From Herbiconiux daphne (GTDB lineage: Bacteria > Actinomycetota > Actinomycetes > Actinomycetales > Microbacteriaceae), in contig NZ_JANLCJ010000008.1 in assembly GCF_024979295.1 (NCBI RefSeq), positions 62,001 to 126,000 on the forward strand: 64,000 nucleotides of DNA, given 5' to 3'. A model generated the notes under the pieces. It ran no database searches. It saw only the letters and a list, made by a program, of their open reading frames with translations, and was not told the DNA's origin. A program made the translations under genes and the position numbers. Below, one piece after another: positions 8,606-17,096 of this stretch. How positions within the stretch are numbered: position 1 is the stretch's first letter; each line of letters begins with the position of its first letter.

Positions 8606-9503
8606 CTACGTACTGGGGATCAAACACTCCGCCTGTCATGGCGACTTGATCGGAGTTCAAGAGGTTTGCCCTTACCATCAGGTCGACGGATGTCCTCAGC
8701 GCGGCGTCGGGCACCACCAATCGTGTGGGCCACATTCCTAGAGCGCGCGTGTAGTCGAACCCCCTCTTTGCCAAGTCGGCGTCACCGGGGGTGGTTATGC
8801 GCTCGTAGACTGGAAGCGTGATCCGATCGTTCTGCGGGTCGTTGATGAACTCGTGCGCATCTCTGAGCGCGGCTACTAGGCGCCTGACGGAATCGGTGTT
8901 GGCGCGCAGCCAGTTGTCGGCACCGACGAGGGCGGCGAACAACACCTCGGGTATGACGTCGGACACCTCCGCGATGAGATCAAAGCCTTCGCGTTCCGCA
9001 AGGAAATTCCAGGGGGCTGGTTGAGGAGCACAGTCGATCTCGCCTTGTCGCAGCGCCGTCCACCGGGTCGTGTGAATTCCTGAAAGCACAAACTCATAGT
9101 CGGCCGGATAGGTCAGCCCATCACGTTGAAGCATCTCACGGACGTAGACCGCGGTGCCTTCAGTCAGCGATGACGTTCCAATTCGTTTGCCGCGCAGATT
9201 TGCCACATTTCCGACACCTTTGCTTGCAACCAGTGACATCGGCAGGCGAAGTGAGTTCGCCGCGATAATGCGCAAATCGCCACCGGCAACATAATTCGCG
9301 ATTGCTCCCTCTGGCGGAGTGATTGCCAGATCCGCAGTGCCAGACTGGACGGCTTGCGTGGCCTTCTCAACGCTTCCTAAGCGCAGAAATTCGATCTCGA
9401 CACGTCGGTCACTGAGCATTCCCTGCTCCACGGCTATGAACACCGGGAGCCAGTTGAAGCCCTGGGCGCCGCCAGCCATTTTGATTGTCGTGGTGCCGGT
9501 CAT
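8595..9503 (-). CDS. NMT1/SsuA-like substrate-binding-fold protein without signal peptide
   Basis: The 302-residue protein has the type II periplasmic-binding fold pattern of NMT1/SsuA proteins: FNWLPVFIAVEQGML, TQAVQSGTADLAITPPEGAI and NLRGKRIGTSSLTEGTAVYVREML. It starts at once with the first beta strand (MTGTTTIKMAGG), after a GAGAGAG ribosome-binding site. No in-frame start codon lies between it and the nearest upstream stop, so no secretion signal is encoded. No permease or ATPase is nearby. Its place between ligJ and ligK suggests a cytoplasmic enzyme or ligand sensor of the same pathway; NMT1/THI5-fold enzymes and decarboxylases exist. Function is not assigned. Confidence 0.8.
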   Translation of the reverse strand: MTGTTTIKMAGGAQGFNWLPVFIAVEQGMLSDRRVEIEFLRLGSVEKATQAVQSGTADLAITPPEGAIANYVAGGDLRIIAANSLRLPMSLVASKGVGNVANLRGKRIGTSSLTEGTAVYVREMLQRDGLTYPADYEFVLSGIHTTRWTALRQGEIDCAPQPAPWNFLAEREGFDLIAEVSDVIPEVLFAALVGADNWLRANTDSVRRLVAALRDAHEFINDPQNDRITLPVYERITTPGDADLAKRGFDYTRALGMWPTRLVVPDAALRTSVDLMVRANLLNSDQVAMTGGVFDPQYVGVA

Positions 9504-9557
9504 CTCTCTCTCAATCCGTTCGTCGTAGTTGCTGGGCGTGATCGAGTAATCCGCACC

Positions 9558-10586
9558 TCAGCGTCCTTGTCCTGAAAGCAGGGCATCGAGCCTCGGGTAT
9601 ACGCGGCGTGCGTTGCCCTCGAGGATCTTGTGCCGAGCATGCTCCTCGAGGTCAGCCGCATCGATGTAGCGCTTGGTGTCATCGAACTCCTGACCTGTCT
9701 CGGGGTCCGGGCCACGAACAGCCCCTAGCTGCTCGGATCCAAATAGCAGGCTCCCGGGGTCGACTATTCTCACGAGCAAGTCGATTCCTGCCTGGTGATA
9801 TACGCATGTATCAAATGACACGTTGCGCATTACATGGAGATCGAGCGGCGGCTTGCCGAGCATCAAAGCAAGCCCTCGGTAGCGACCCCAGTGAAAGGGC
9901 GCCGCGCCTCCACCATGCGGAATGACAAGCATGAGCGCTTCGTATCGCTCGAACAGGTCACCCTCGACAAGCTGCATAAATGCGATGGTGTCGGCAGCAA
10001 TGTAGTGGGCTCCTGTTGTGTGGACTGCAGGATCGCAAGAAGCTGAAGCGTGGATCATTCCGGGCACTGACAGCTCAATCATTGCCTCCCATAAGGGATC
10101 CCACCACGGGTCATGAAGCGGCCGCGTCACCCAACGCCCGCCCGAGGGATCGGGATTGATGTTGCATCCGACGGCGCCCGCCTCCACACAGCGTCGAAGC
10201 TCATTGACGAGCGGTTCGATTCCTCCCATGACCGTTTGTGGTAGCTGACAGACTGCCGCAAAATTTCGGGGGAAGAGCTGAGCAATCCGCAGGACAGTAT
10301 CGTTGGAGAATCTCGCCCAACCAAGCGCCAAATCTAGGTTTGCAACGTGATGACCCATCGCGGATGCGCGCGGTGAAAGCAGTGTGAAGTCCAAACCACG
10401 CTCCTGTTGGAGCCGTAACTGGTTTTCAGACACAATCTGAGCCAACGCCGAATCGCCGACCGTAGGGGCCGTAGGTAGCCGCTTACCTCGCCGGTCGGCG
10501 AAAGCTAGTTGAGCCGATCTGAAGGCTTCAAATTCTGGTGGCTCGGTCGTGAAGTGGCCATGGCAATCGATAGCTAACCCGGGCAA
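9558..10586 (-). CDS. ligJ: 4-oxalomesaconate hydratase
   Basis: This amidohydrolase-family enzyme hydrates 4-oxalomesaconate to 4-carboxy-4-hydroxy-2-oxoadipate, the substrate of the LigK-type aldolase two genes downstream. The metal-binding IDCHGHF opens the 342-residue protein. GCNINPDPSGG, MIHASASCDP, TTGAHYIAADTIAFMQ, VIPHGGGAAPFHWGR and EGNARRVYPRLDA match LigJ closely. TTG at 10586 is preferred because AGGGG lies seven bases upstream and the metal motif follows immediately. It lies about 40 bases after the flavin monooxygenase gene. Confidence 0.9.
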   Translation of the reverse strand: MPGLAIDCHGHFTTEPPEFEAFRSAQLAFADRRGKRLPTAPTVGDSALAQIVSENQLRLQQERGLDFTLLSPRASAMGHHVANLDLALGWARFSNDTVLRIAQLFPRNFAAVCQLPQTVMGGIEPLVNELRRCVEAGAVGCNINPDPSGGRWVTRPLHDPWWDPLWEAMIELSVPGMIHASASCDPAVHTTGAHYIAADTIAFMQLVEGDLFERYEALMLVIPHGGGAAPFHWGRYRGLALMLGKPPLDLHVMRNVSFDTCVYHQAGIDLLVRIVDPGSLLFGSEQLGAVRGPDPETGQEFDDTKRYIDAADLEEHARHKILEGNARRVYPRLDALLSGQGR

Positions 10587-10625
10587 GAGAAGACCCCTCT
10601 GATACGCAGCAGCCGCTAAGGCGTG

Positions 10626-11774
10626 CTAGATGGTTGTACCGGTCAGGTGGCGGTTATATTCGGGGCTCACATTCCGTGCCGCCCGCGCCAGCGCCTGAGT
10701 AAAGGGTTTCCTCACCGTTTCGTAAGCTCGTAGTGCCGCAGTGACATTCTCTTGTCTCGACAGACAACGCGCGAGCTCGTCCGCATCCTGGATGGCCTGG
10801 TTGGCCCCCTGCCCTAGTAGAGGCCTCATCGCGTGCGCTGCATCCCCAAGTAGAGTGACGCTGTCACCGCTCCACTCATCAATCGGCGGAAGATCGAAAA
10901 GGCGATATGCTCGCGTGTTGACCATTCCGATGCGCATAGCATTCAGAACTACAGGGTCGGTGTCTGCCGGGTAGGTCGCGAGGATTCGTTCTACGGGCAC
11001 AGGGGCATCGCCCAAATCTTCCAATAGATCGCCTTGGTACAGAGACGTGTCAACGCCTACGTGGCCTCCCCCGCGAGTAGGCGCAAACAGAGCGTTCGTG
11101 GAAGAGCCGTCGGGCCTGACATGCTCCCATCGGCGCATCCGGTCGTTTGGCCAGCCAGGTGGCAGCACATTTACCGGCACAATGCCCCGACAGATAGTGG
11201 CATCGGCCGGTTTCGCCTTGACGTCTGAGAACAGCCTTCGAACCGTCGAGCGGATGCCGTCGGCGCCGACCAGTGCCGATGAAATGACGACTTCACCGCT
11301 GTCAAAGTGTGCTTCCGCACGATCTCCACGGTCCACAACGTGGCTCAGTCGCATCCCGGTGTGGGTGCGCTCAGCGGGGATGTGTTTCAAGAGTTCAGCA
11401 TGCAAGTCGGATCGTTGGATTCCGAAAAGCTCGCGGTATCCCTCTCGGCCCTCTACGTCGATTCCCAAATCACTGAGGCCCGGAAATTTCGAATGTCTGA
11501 CAAATTCACCAGACATTTTTCTCAGCTCAATGCTGCTGCAATCCGACGCGTATTGACGAACTCCGTCAGCCAGGCCCCACGATTGGAGAACGCCTAGTGA
11601 GAATGAATCGATGGTGATCGTCCCGCCAACCTCGCCGAAGGCGAGAGCCTGGTCGTATAGGTCCACCGTGAAACCCGCACGGTGAAGGATCGCCGCGCAA
11701 GCGACTCCGCCGATCCCGGCCCCAATCACGGTGACGGAGACTTCTGCACTTGCGTTGTCTTTAGGGTCTGTCAT
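10626..11774 (-). CDS. group A FAD-dependent aromatic monooxygenase
   Basis: This is a single-component flavoprotein hydroxylase of 382 residues, related to salicylate and 6-hydroxynicotinate monooxygenases. The dinucleotide motif VIGAGIGGVACAAILHRAG is at the N-terminus, the DG motif LVGADGIRSTVRR in the middle and the GD motif LLGDAAHAMRPLLGQGANQAIQDA near residue 300. ATG at 11774 follows a GGAG; a TTG four codons earlier is less likely. It is the first gene of the operon with ligJ and ligK and presumably hydroxylates the ring upstream of cleavage. A close paralogue lies at 39789-40949. Confidence 0.88.
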   Translation of the reverse strand: MTDPKDNASAEVSVTVIGAGIGGVACAAILHRAGFTVDLYDQALAFGEVGGTITIDSFSLGVLQSWGLADGVRQYASDCSSIELRKMSGEFVRHSKFPGLSDLGIDVEGREGYRELFGIQRSDLHAELLKHIPAERTHTGMRLSHVVDRGDRAEAHFDSGEVVISSALVGADGIRSTVRRLFSDVKAKPADATICRGIVPVNVLPPGWPNDRMRRWEHVRPDGSSTNALFAPTRGGGHVGVDTSLYQGDLLEDLGDAPVPVERILATYPADTDPVVLNAMRIGMVNTRAYRLFDLPPIDEWSGDSVTLLGDAAHAMRPLLGQGANQAIQDADELARCLSRQENVTAALRAYETVRKPFTQALARAARNVSPEYNRHLTGTTI

Positions 11775-12711
11775 CAGGATCTCCAATGCTCGGAGGGGTT
11801 GGAATAAAACTATTTGACCGGAACCGTTCTATAGGTCGGTCGTGTCGAGGTTCGGTTAGTCAGAGTTACTCGGCTTGAGTCACGCTGCGGTCGGAAGGGC
11901 TGGACCCTTGGCTGACTTGGGCACTTCGTCGCCGAGCTCAGAAGGTCGGCCACGGGCATAACTTATGGCTCCCGGACGCCGGGGGAGGGGCTCGAAGTAG
12001 GGGTTCGCTCGGCTAGTCGAGAAGCAAGACAAACTCGACATCGCTGATAGGCCAGTGGAGTGCACCTCATGCATCTTCATCGTCCCCGTCGAACGCACCT
12101 AACCCTTGCCTGCGCGGAAAGCAACGCAACCGGCGGTCCTACCCCGAGACGACCGCTGATTGCCAGTCCTTTAGACGCCATCGTCTTCTCCTGTGTTGTT
12201 GAGCTTTAGGGAGTTGGCTGGACGATCGATATCGCCCACGGCGACGGCCACGTGCATTCTCCTCGACAAGAGGCTATTGCGACCAAAGAAGTTATGCAAG
12301 AGCCTCCCTTCCGTGCACGAGGTCGCAATTGTGCACATAATGTACCGAATCCCGTAGTTTTTCGTTCTCCTACTCACCGTGCTCCGCGCTGCGGTCGCGG
12401 GTCGCCTGGTTGCGCCGTTGTTGGAGTCGTAGGAGGCCCGTTCCATGGCGCTCCAGCCCCAGCAGTTGGCCGCGTCGAATTGTGCCGGCGCCGCCTCCTT
12501 CCTTGCAGTGCTTGGTCGCCGCGAACGGCATCGGCGGCGTGCGGGGCAGAGCCGATCGCCCGGTCCACGAGCCGATGTCACCGATGGGGTGCCCACCCCA
12601 CGGCGATGCAAACCGCTCCCGATGAGAATCAGGCGACAGGCGACAGGTGACAGTCGGAGGCGGTACGATCGCCAGCCTGCGCACGACCACCTGAAGGGTC
12701 GGAGACGCGTC
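11775..12711. other. gene-free interval between the ligJ/ligK operon and GH3
   Basis: No reading frame here has a recognisable family, and the long frames on both strands look like compositional noise. Its left end must hold the promoter of the leftward monooxygenase operon. Three imperfect copies of the heptamer AGGCGAC stand in tandem at 12631-12651. A half dif-like sequence lies at 12330-12346 and is described separately. Nothing else could be supported. Confidence 0.5.
12330..12346 (+). other. possible half of a dif-like Xer site
   Basis: TGTGCACATAA followed by TGTACC resembles the left arm plus central hexamer of a XerC/XerD site (the E. coli left arm is GGTGCGCATAA). The hexamer is identical to that of the fuller site at 52541-52546, in the same orientation. 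The expected right arm is not conserved: the next 11 bases, GAATCCCGTAG, match poorly. This may be a degenerate attachment site or chance. Confidence 0.2.
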
Positions 12712-14481
12712 CTAGTTGAGCGCGATGCCGTGCCCGAATCGATAGAGGGGGTTTTCGGTGTCGAAGGGTACATCCTCGCGGCTTGTTTCGATCGCTGCCA
12801 TCGAGCGGGGCAGGTCGAATGGCAGCTGCGCCCGCGTGGGCGCCGCACCGAAGAGCACGTCAAGCAGGGCCGAATCGGCACAGCCGTAGGTGGCAACGAG
12901 TCCCGAAGCGACCGCGTCGATGGGTGCCAAGATTGCTGGACGGTCGAGGTACACGTCAACGATCGTTGGCAAGGATCGAGCAACAGTCTCGACGTGTTTC
13001 ACGGTTTCGGGCGCGAAGTCTAGGGATCCGTTGTGGAAGAAGGATTCGAAGCCTTCGCCTCGGGTCTCATAGGGCGCGCTCAACCTGAGGATCGCGGCAT
13101 CGGCCTCTGACGGATCCTTGACGAGCTCCGCATATGCGGCGACGGACTCGGGCGCCAATCCTTCCACGTACAGACGGATGCCCCGTTTCAGTGGCAGGGT
13201 CGACACTTCATTTCCTACGGGTCGGTCGCGCAACACGGTCACTGAGGCCTGCTGCGCGGCGTAGCCAGCAGCACGAAATTCTTCACTGCCCACGATCACA
13301 GCATCATTAACGTCGACGAACGGTGCATCGAACAGACCCAGGGCGAACTTCTCGATGAGCAGGCGGCGCACGCTGACATCGAGACGGGACTCAGCGACTC
13401 GGCCGTCGGCGACAAGTGAAAGCAGGATCTCTGTGCACAACTCCCCACCGAATTGGTCCACACCAGCCTCCAGCAGCCTCAGCATCCGCTCCTCACGGCT
13501 GAGGTGCTCGACGCCCCAGGCTCGTGCCGGAAACGGGTGGCCAAAAATGACGGCGTCCGTAATCAAGCCCCAGTCGGTGCAGACGACTCCCTCAAAGCCG
13601 AGCTGCTCGCGCAGCAGCGACGTGATGATCGTCTTATTGAACGCGAAGCCGACTTCCTCATACTCGGTGCCGACCGGCATTCCGTAATACGGCATCATCT
13701 GGCGTGTTCCCGCGTCGATCGCCGCACCGAAGGGCTCAAGGTGGTGCTTGAACATGCCGCCTGGGTAGACCTGCTCGCGACCGTAGGCGAAGTGCGCGTC
13801 ATCGCCATCCTTCTGCGGCCCGGCGCCTGGAAAATGTTTCGTCATCGTCGAAACGGACGCCGCTCCGAAGACATCGCCCTGGAAACCCCGAATATACGCC
13901 CGCGTCAACCGCATGGTCAGTTCAGCGTCTTCCCCGAAGGTTGCGGAACCGCGTGACCAACGCGGTTCCGTGGCAAGGTCGACCTGCGGGTGCAAAGCAG
14001 TTCGGATGCCGACCGCCAGATACTCCCGGCGGGCGATGTCAGCAAATCGGCCAACGAGCTCTTCGTCCCGCGTCGCCGCGAGGCCGAGTGTCTCAGGCCA
14101 TTGCGAAAAGGGGCCAGCGATCATTGCTGTGCCTGGGTTGTCCGTGAAGGCATGTCTCGGGTCGGTCGAGAACGTGACCGGGATGCCCGCGCCGGTGCGT
14201 GCTGCGAACTCTTGGACGGCGTTATGCCAAGCGGCGAATTCGCGACCGGTCGGAGCGGCCCCCGAGAGGTTGAAGTGGGTCATCCTCCGAGTTGTAATCA
14301 TCGACGCTAGCGAGGGGAACTCGAAGACCGGGTGTGCTTCGTGGATATCCGCGACCGCCGTAATTTGGTGGAACAGCTGCCCAGCCTTGTCTGCCAGGTC
14401 CAGCCGGGCGACAAGGTCATCCGCCCGCTGCTCCGGGCTCAGCAGTGCGTCCTGCCAGGGGTAATCGATCGTACGAGGCAT
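12712..14481 (-). CDS. glycoside hydrolase family 3, cytoplasmic beta-glycosidase
   Basis: A GH3 exo-acting beta-glycosidase (beta-glucosidase or xylosidase type) of 589 residues. KHFPG is at residue 215 and the nucleophile aspartate at about 303 in GVVCTDWG. The alpha/beta sandwich domain follows, and there is no FnIII domain. No signal peptide is present, so it acts on imported oligosaccharides inside the cell. ATG at 14481 has AAGGAG eight bases upstream; the frame open beyond it is noise. A palindrome like that of the TetR promoter lies upstream at 14561. The substrate cannot be read from the sequence. Confidence 0.9.
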   Translation of the reverse strand: MPRTIDYPWQDALLSPEQRADDLVARLDLADKAGQLFHQITAVADIHEAHPVFEFPSLASMITTRRMTHFNLSGAAPTGREFAAWHNAVQEFAARTGAGIPVTFSTDPRHAFTDNPGTAMIAGPFSQWPETLGLAATRDEELVGRFADIARREYLAVGIRTALHPQVDLATEPRWSRGSATFGEDAELTMRLTRAYIRGFQGDVFGAASVSTMTKHFPGAGPQKDGDDAHFAYGREQVYPGGMFKHHLEPFGAAIDAGTRQMMPYYGMPVGTEYEEVGFAFNKTIITSLLREQLGFEGVVCTDWGLITDAVIFGHPFPARAWGVEHLSREERMLRLLEAGVDQFGGELCTEILLSLVADGRVAESRLDVSVRRLLIEKFALGLFDAPFVDVNDAVIVGSEEFRAAGYAAQQASVTVLRDRPVGNEVSTLPLKRGIRLYVEGLAPESVAAYAELVKDPSEADAAILRLSAPYETRGEGFESFFHNGSLDFAPETVKHVETVARSLPTIVDVYLDRPAILAPIDAVASGLVATYGCADSALLDVLFGAAPTRAQLPFDLPRSMAAIETSREDVPFDTENPLYRFGHGIALN

Positions 14482-14560
14482 GGCTCGAGACTCCTTCGTC
14501 CAGGATTTGGTGACCGGCCGGAAGTGCCGGCAGAGGGCTGTGACGACCCTAACACCAAAA

Positions 14561-14576
14561 CAGACAGGAGTGTCGG
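14561..14576. promoter_or_regulatory. putative TetR operator upstream of GH3
   Basis: CAGACAGGAGTGTCGG, within an AAAA...TTTT frame, is an imperfect version of the perfect palindrome at 15305-15320. It lies in the 116-base gap between tetR and the GH3 gene, about 80 bases before the GH3 start codon, which is a suitable place for repression of that gene. Confidence 0.55.
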
Positions 14577-14597
14577 TTTTTCGCCACGGCTCGGAGC

Positions 14598-15242
14598 CTA
14601 AAGCGGAACGGTCAGAATCTGCTGCAGACGCCCACGCATGACGGCGGCCATATCGATCTTGTGTGGCGCAAGTAGCCACTGCACTTGGAGGCCGTCCATG
14701 AGCGCTGGAAGCTCGGCGGCGAGCACATCGATGTTCACGTCGTCCCGCAGCGACCCCGCTTCCTTCGCCTGCTCGAGTGCCATCGTGACTCCGGAGCGCA
14801 CCCGTTCGTACCGTGCCGCGAAGTAGTCATGGGCAGGATGCTCCGAGTCGGTAGCCTCTGCGGACAAGACGACGTATAGGCCAACCAGACCAGGGGTGGT
14901 CATGCTCTCGAGAGCACCCGCGACGAAGCTGCGCAGCACGCCTAAACCTGGTGGGCTCATCTCGATGTGTGCACGGAAACGCGCGTAATCCACGCGCTCC
15001 CGGGTTTCGAGCACTGCCGCGAGCAGCTCTTCCTTCGAGCCGAAATGATGCAGCAGCCCGGCGCGAGATATGCCGCAATCCGCCGCGATTTGAATCATGG
15101 TCGCTTTGTGGAAACCCACGCGGCCGAAGTACGCCGTCGCAGCTTCTATGATTTCTTCTTTGCGAGCGATGCCCTTGGCATACCCTCCGCCGATCACTTC
15201 GCGTTCCACGCCCACCGCACCTGCAACATCTCGAGGTCTCAT
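14598..15242 (-). CDS. TetR/AcrR-family transcriptional regulator
   Basis: The protein has 214 residues with an N-terminal helix-turn-helix: EEIIEAATAYFGRVGFHKATM, then IAADCGISRAGLLHHFGSKEELL. The C-terminal ligand domain is variable, as usual. ATG at 15242 follows a GGAG six bases upstream, so the open frame beyond it is ignored. It sits between the GH3 gene and the divergent Dpp-type transporter. Palindromes upstream of both suggest that it represses the whole oligosaccharide module and its own gene. Confidence 0.88.
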   Translation of the reverse strand: MRPRDVAGAVGVEREVIGGGYAKGIARKEEIIEAATAYFGRVGFHKATMIQIAADCGISRAGLLHHFGSKEELLAAVLETRERVDYARFRAHIEMSPPGLGVLRSFVAGALESMTTPGLVGLYVVLSAEATDSEHPAHDYFAARYERVRSGVTMALEQAKEAGSLRDDVNIDVLAAELPALMDGLQVQWLLAPHKIDMAAVMRGRLQQILTVPL

Positions 15243-15304
15243 CGTCGCTCCATTGTGGCTTCTCGCGCATAGAAATAGTTCAGGTCTCAGTCTCACATGA
15301 AAAC

Positions 15305-15320
15305 AGACACGCGTGTCTGG
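15305..15320. promoter_or_regulatory. perfect 16-bp palindrome, putative TetR operator
   Basis: CAGACACGCGTGTCTG is a perfect palindrome in the 234-base divergent region between tetR and the ABC importer operon. A near copy precedes the GH3 gene at 14561-14576. The size and symmetry fit a TetR dimer site. Confidence 0.65.
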
Positions 15321-15476
15321 ATTTGTGATACTGTCCCCTCGTCCGAGCAAATCGCGCATCACGGCGAACCTCGAAGACGTGTCGCATCAGACTTTGCACC
15401 CGCGTGACGCGATCTTGACCACCTCAGCATCCAGGCTGTGGACCGGTTGGCGACTGGAATCTCTCCGGAGGAAACA

Positions 15477-16994
15477 ATGAAGTTTCGAAATTTGGCACCA
15501 GCCCTCGTTGCCGGTGTCGTCACAGCGATCGCGCTGACGGGCTGCACCGCGGTGGGTTCGAGCAGCGCCGGTACGACGCTTACGATCGGGCAGACCACCG
15601 AGCCCACTTCGTATGACCCGAGCCAGGCCCAGGAGGGCCATTACATGCAGTATTACCAGGCCGTCTACGACAGCCTGATCCGCCGGTCTCCCGATGGCGA
15701 ACTGGAGCCAATGCTCGCCTCCCAGTGGGAATACAATCAGGACAACACGGTACTCACCGTCGACCTCCGCGACGATGTCACATTCAGCGATGGAGCCGCT
15801 TTCGACGCCGATGCGGCTAAGGCCAACTTGGACCACTTCCGCAGCGGGACCGGTCCGCAGGGTTCGACTCTTGCGCACGTCTCGGCTGTGGACGTGGTCG
15901 ATGACGACACAATCACCATCACGCTCAGCGAACCCGATCCAGCGTTGCTCATCTACCTGAGCAACGCTGCCGGCCTCATGGCTAGCCCCGCGGCGCTTGG
16001 CACCGACGAGATCTCCACGACGCCGGTCGGCTCGGGTCCTTATACTCTCGATAAGAGCCGTACGGTCACGGGTTCGCAATACACCTTCGTGAAGCGTGAC
16101 GACTACTGGGATAGCGAGCTGCAGCACTACGACACGATCGTCATCAAACCGATTCCCGACGTGACCGCGCGTTACAACGCGCTCGTGAGCGGACAGGTCG
16201 ATACCGCCGTGCTTGATGCGAAGACCGCGGACCAGGCGGATGCGGCAGGCCTCAACCCCGCGATCCAGCAGCTCGATTGGCAGGGAATCTTGATCAACGA
16301 CCGCGACGGAGCCATCGTTCCTGCTCTTGCCGACGTCCGTGTGCGCCAAGCCATCAACTACGCGATCGATAAGGAGGCAATCCTTGTCGGCATTCAGAAT
16401 GGGCGGGGCGAGGTTACCGATCAAGTGTTCAACCCGGCCTCGACCGCCTATGACGAGAGCCTCGAAGGGTCCTACCCATACGACCCGGAGAAGGCGAAAG
16501 CGTTGATGGCTGAAGCCGGCTATGCCGATGGCTTCAGTGTGGACTTTCCCACGATCAGCCTCTTTGACCCGGCCCTCCTTGCCGTCCTCAAAGAGCAACT
16601 GGCGGCGATCGGGATCACGATCAACGTGTTCGAGGTGCCTATCAACGACTTCATCCCAGAGCTCACCTCGGGCAAGTACCCCCTGACGTTGATCTCGTTG
16701 TTTCAGCCCAGCACCTGGGTGAACGTGAACCAAGTCATCGCCCCAGACGCGCTGTTCAACCTCCTCAAATCCGAAAACGACACCGTCGATAAGCTGATCT
16801 CCACGATACAGACCGGTGATGCGGCGACTGCTGATACCGCGGCGAAGGAACTCAACGCCTACGTGGTCGACCAGGCCTGGTTCGCGCCGTTCTTCCGAAC
16901 CGACCAGCTCCTCTACGGCAACGACAAGGTCAAGATCGTCCCACAGATCGAACAGGGTTCACCCTCGATCTACAACTACATGCCTGTCGACTAA
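15477..16994 (+). CDS. ABC transporter substrate-binding lipoprotein, peptide/oligosaccharide class (SBP family 5)
   Basis: A 505-residue extracytoplasmic solute receptor of the DppA/OppA type. The signal peptide ends in the lipobox ALTGC (cysteine at residue 23), so it is membrane anchored. LTIGQTTEPTSYDPSQAQ, the family motif region and VRQAINYAIDKEAIL support family 5. ATG at 15477 has GGAGG just upstream. Such receptors bind peptides, nickel or oligosaccharides. The adjacent GH3 gene argues for a glycoside, but this is inference. It begins a four-gene operon. Confidence 0.9.
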   Translation: MKFRNLAPALVAGVVTAIALTGCTAVGSSSAGTTLTIGQTTEPTSYDPSQAQEGHYMQYYQAVYDSLIRRSPDGELEPMLASQWEYNQDNTVLTVDLRDDVTFSDGAAFDADAAKANLDHFRSGTGPQGSTLAHVSAVDVVDDDTITITLSEPDPALLIYLSNAAGLMASPAALGTDEISTTPVGSGPYTLDKSRTVTGSQYTFVKRDDYWDSELQHYDTIVIKPIPDVTARYNALVSGQVDTAVLDAKTADQADAAGLNPAIQQLDWQGILINDRDGAIVPALADVRVRQAINYAIDKEAILVGIQNGRGEVTDQVFNPASTAYDESLEGSYPYDPEKAKALMAEAGYADGFSVDFPTISLFDPALLAVLKEQLAAIGITINVFEVPINDFIPELTSGKYPLTLISLFQPSTWVNVNQVIAPDALFNLLKSENDTVDKLISTIQTGDAATADTAAKELNAYVVDQAWFAPFFRTDQLLYGNDKVKIVPQIEQGSPSIYNYMPVD

Positions 16995-17014
16995 CCGGCC
17001 CCGGGCGGGGCCGG
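16995..17014 (+). promoter_or_regulatory. GC-rich hairpin right after the SBP gene
   Basis: CCGGCCCC, a GGGC loop and GGGGCCGG form an eight-base-pair hairpin beginning at the stop codon of the lipoprotein gene. There is no U-tract, so it is more likely a 3' stabiliser or partial attenuator, which would give more SBP than permease transcript. This arrangement is common in binding-protein operons. Confidence 0.5.
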
Positions 17015-17096
17015 CATCACGGTGCCAGCCCCGCCCCTCTTTTCCTTCTCTCAGCCCCCGTGCGGCGGACCGAAATACCCATCAATCAGGAGCACC

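Noticed and set aside
8595..9503. Calling the leaderless protein a 4,5-dihydroxyphthalate decarboxylase
   Set aside because: Only the general binding-protein fold is shared. The specific sequence pattern is closer to NMT1/SsuA receptors, and no phthalate genes are nearby.
12631..12651. Tandem AGGCGAC heptamers as a repeat array or iterons
   Set aside because: Only three copies, one imperfect, with no replication gene nearby; noted within the gene-free interval but not given functional weight.
12171..12983. 270-codon minus-strand frame reaching into the GH3 gene
   Set aside because: Ser/Arg/Pro-rich composition with no recognisable domain, and it overlaps the well-supported GH3 C-terminus in another frame.
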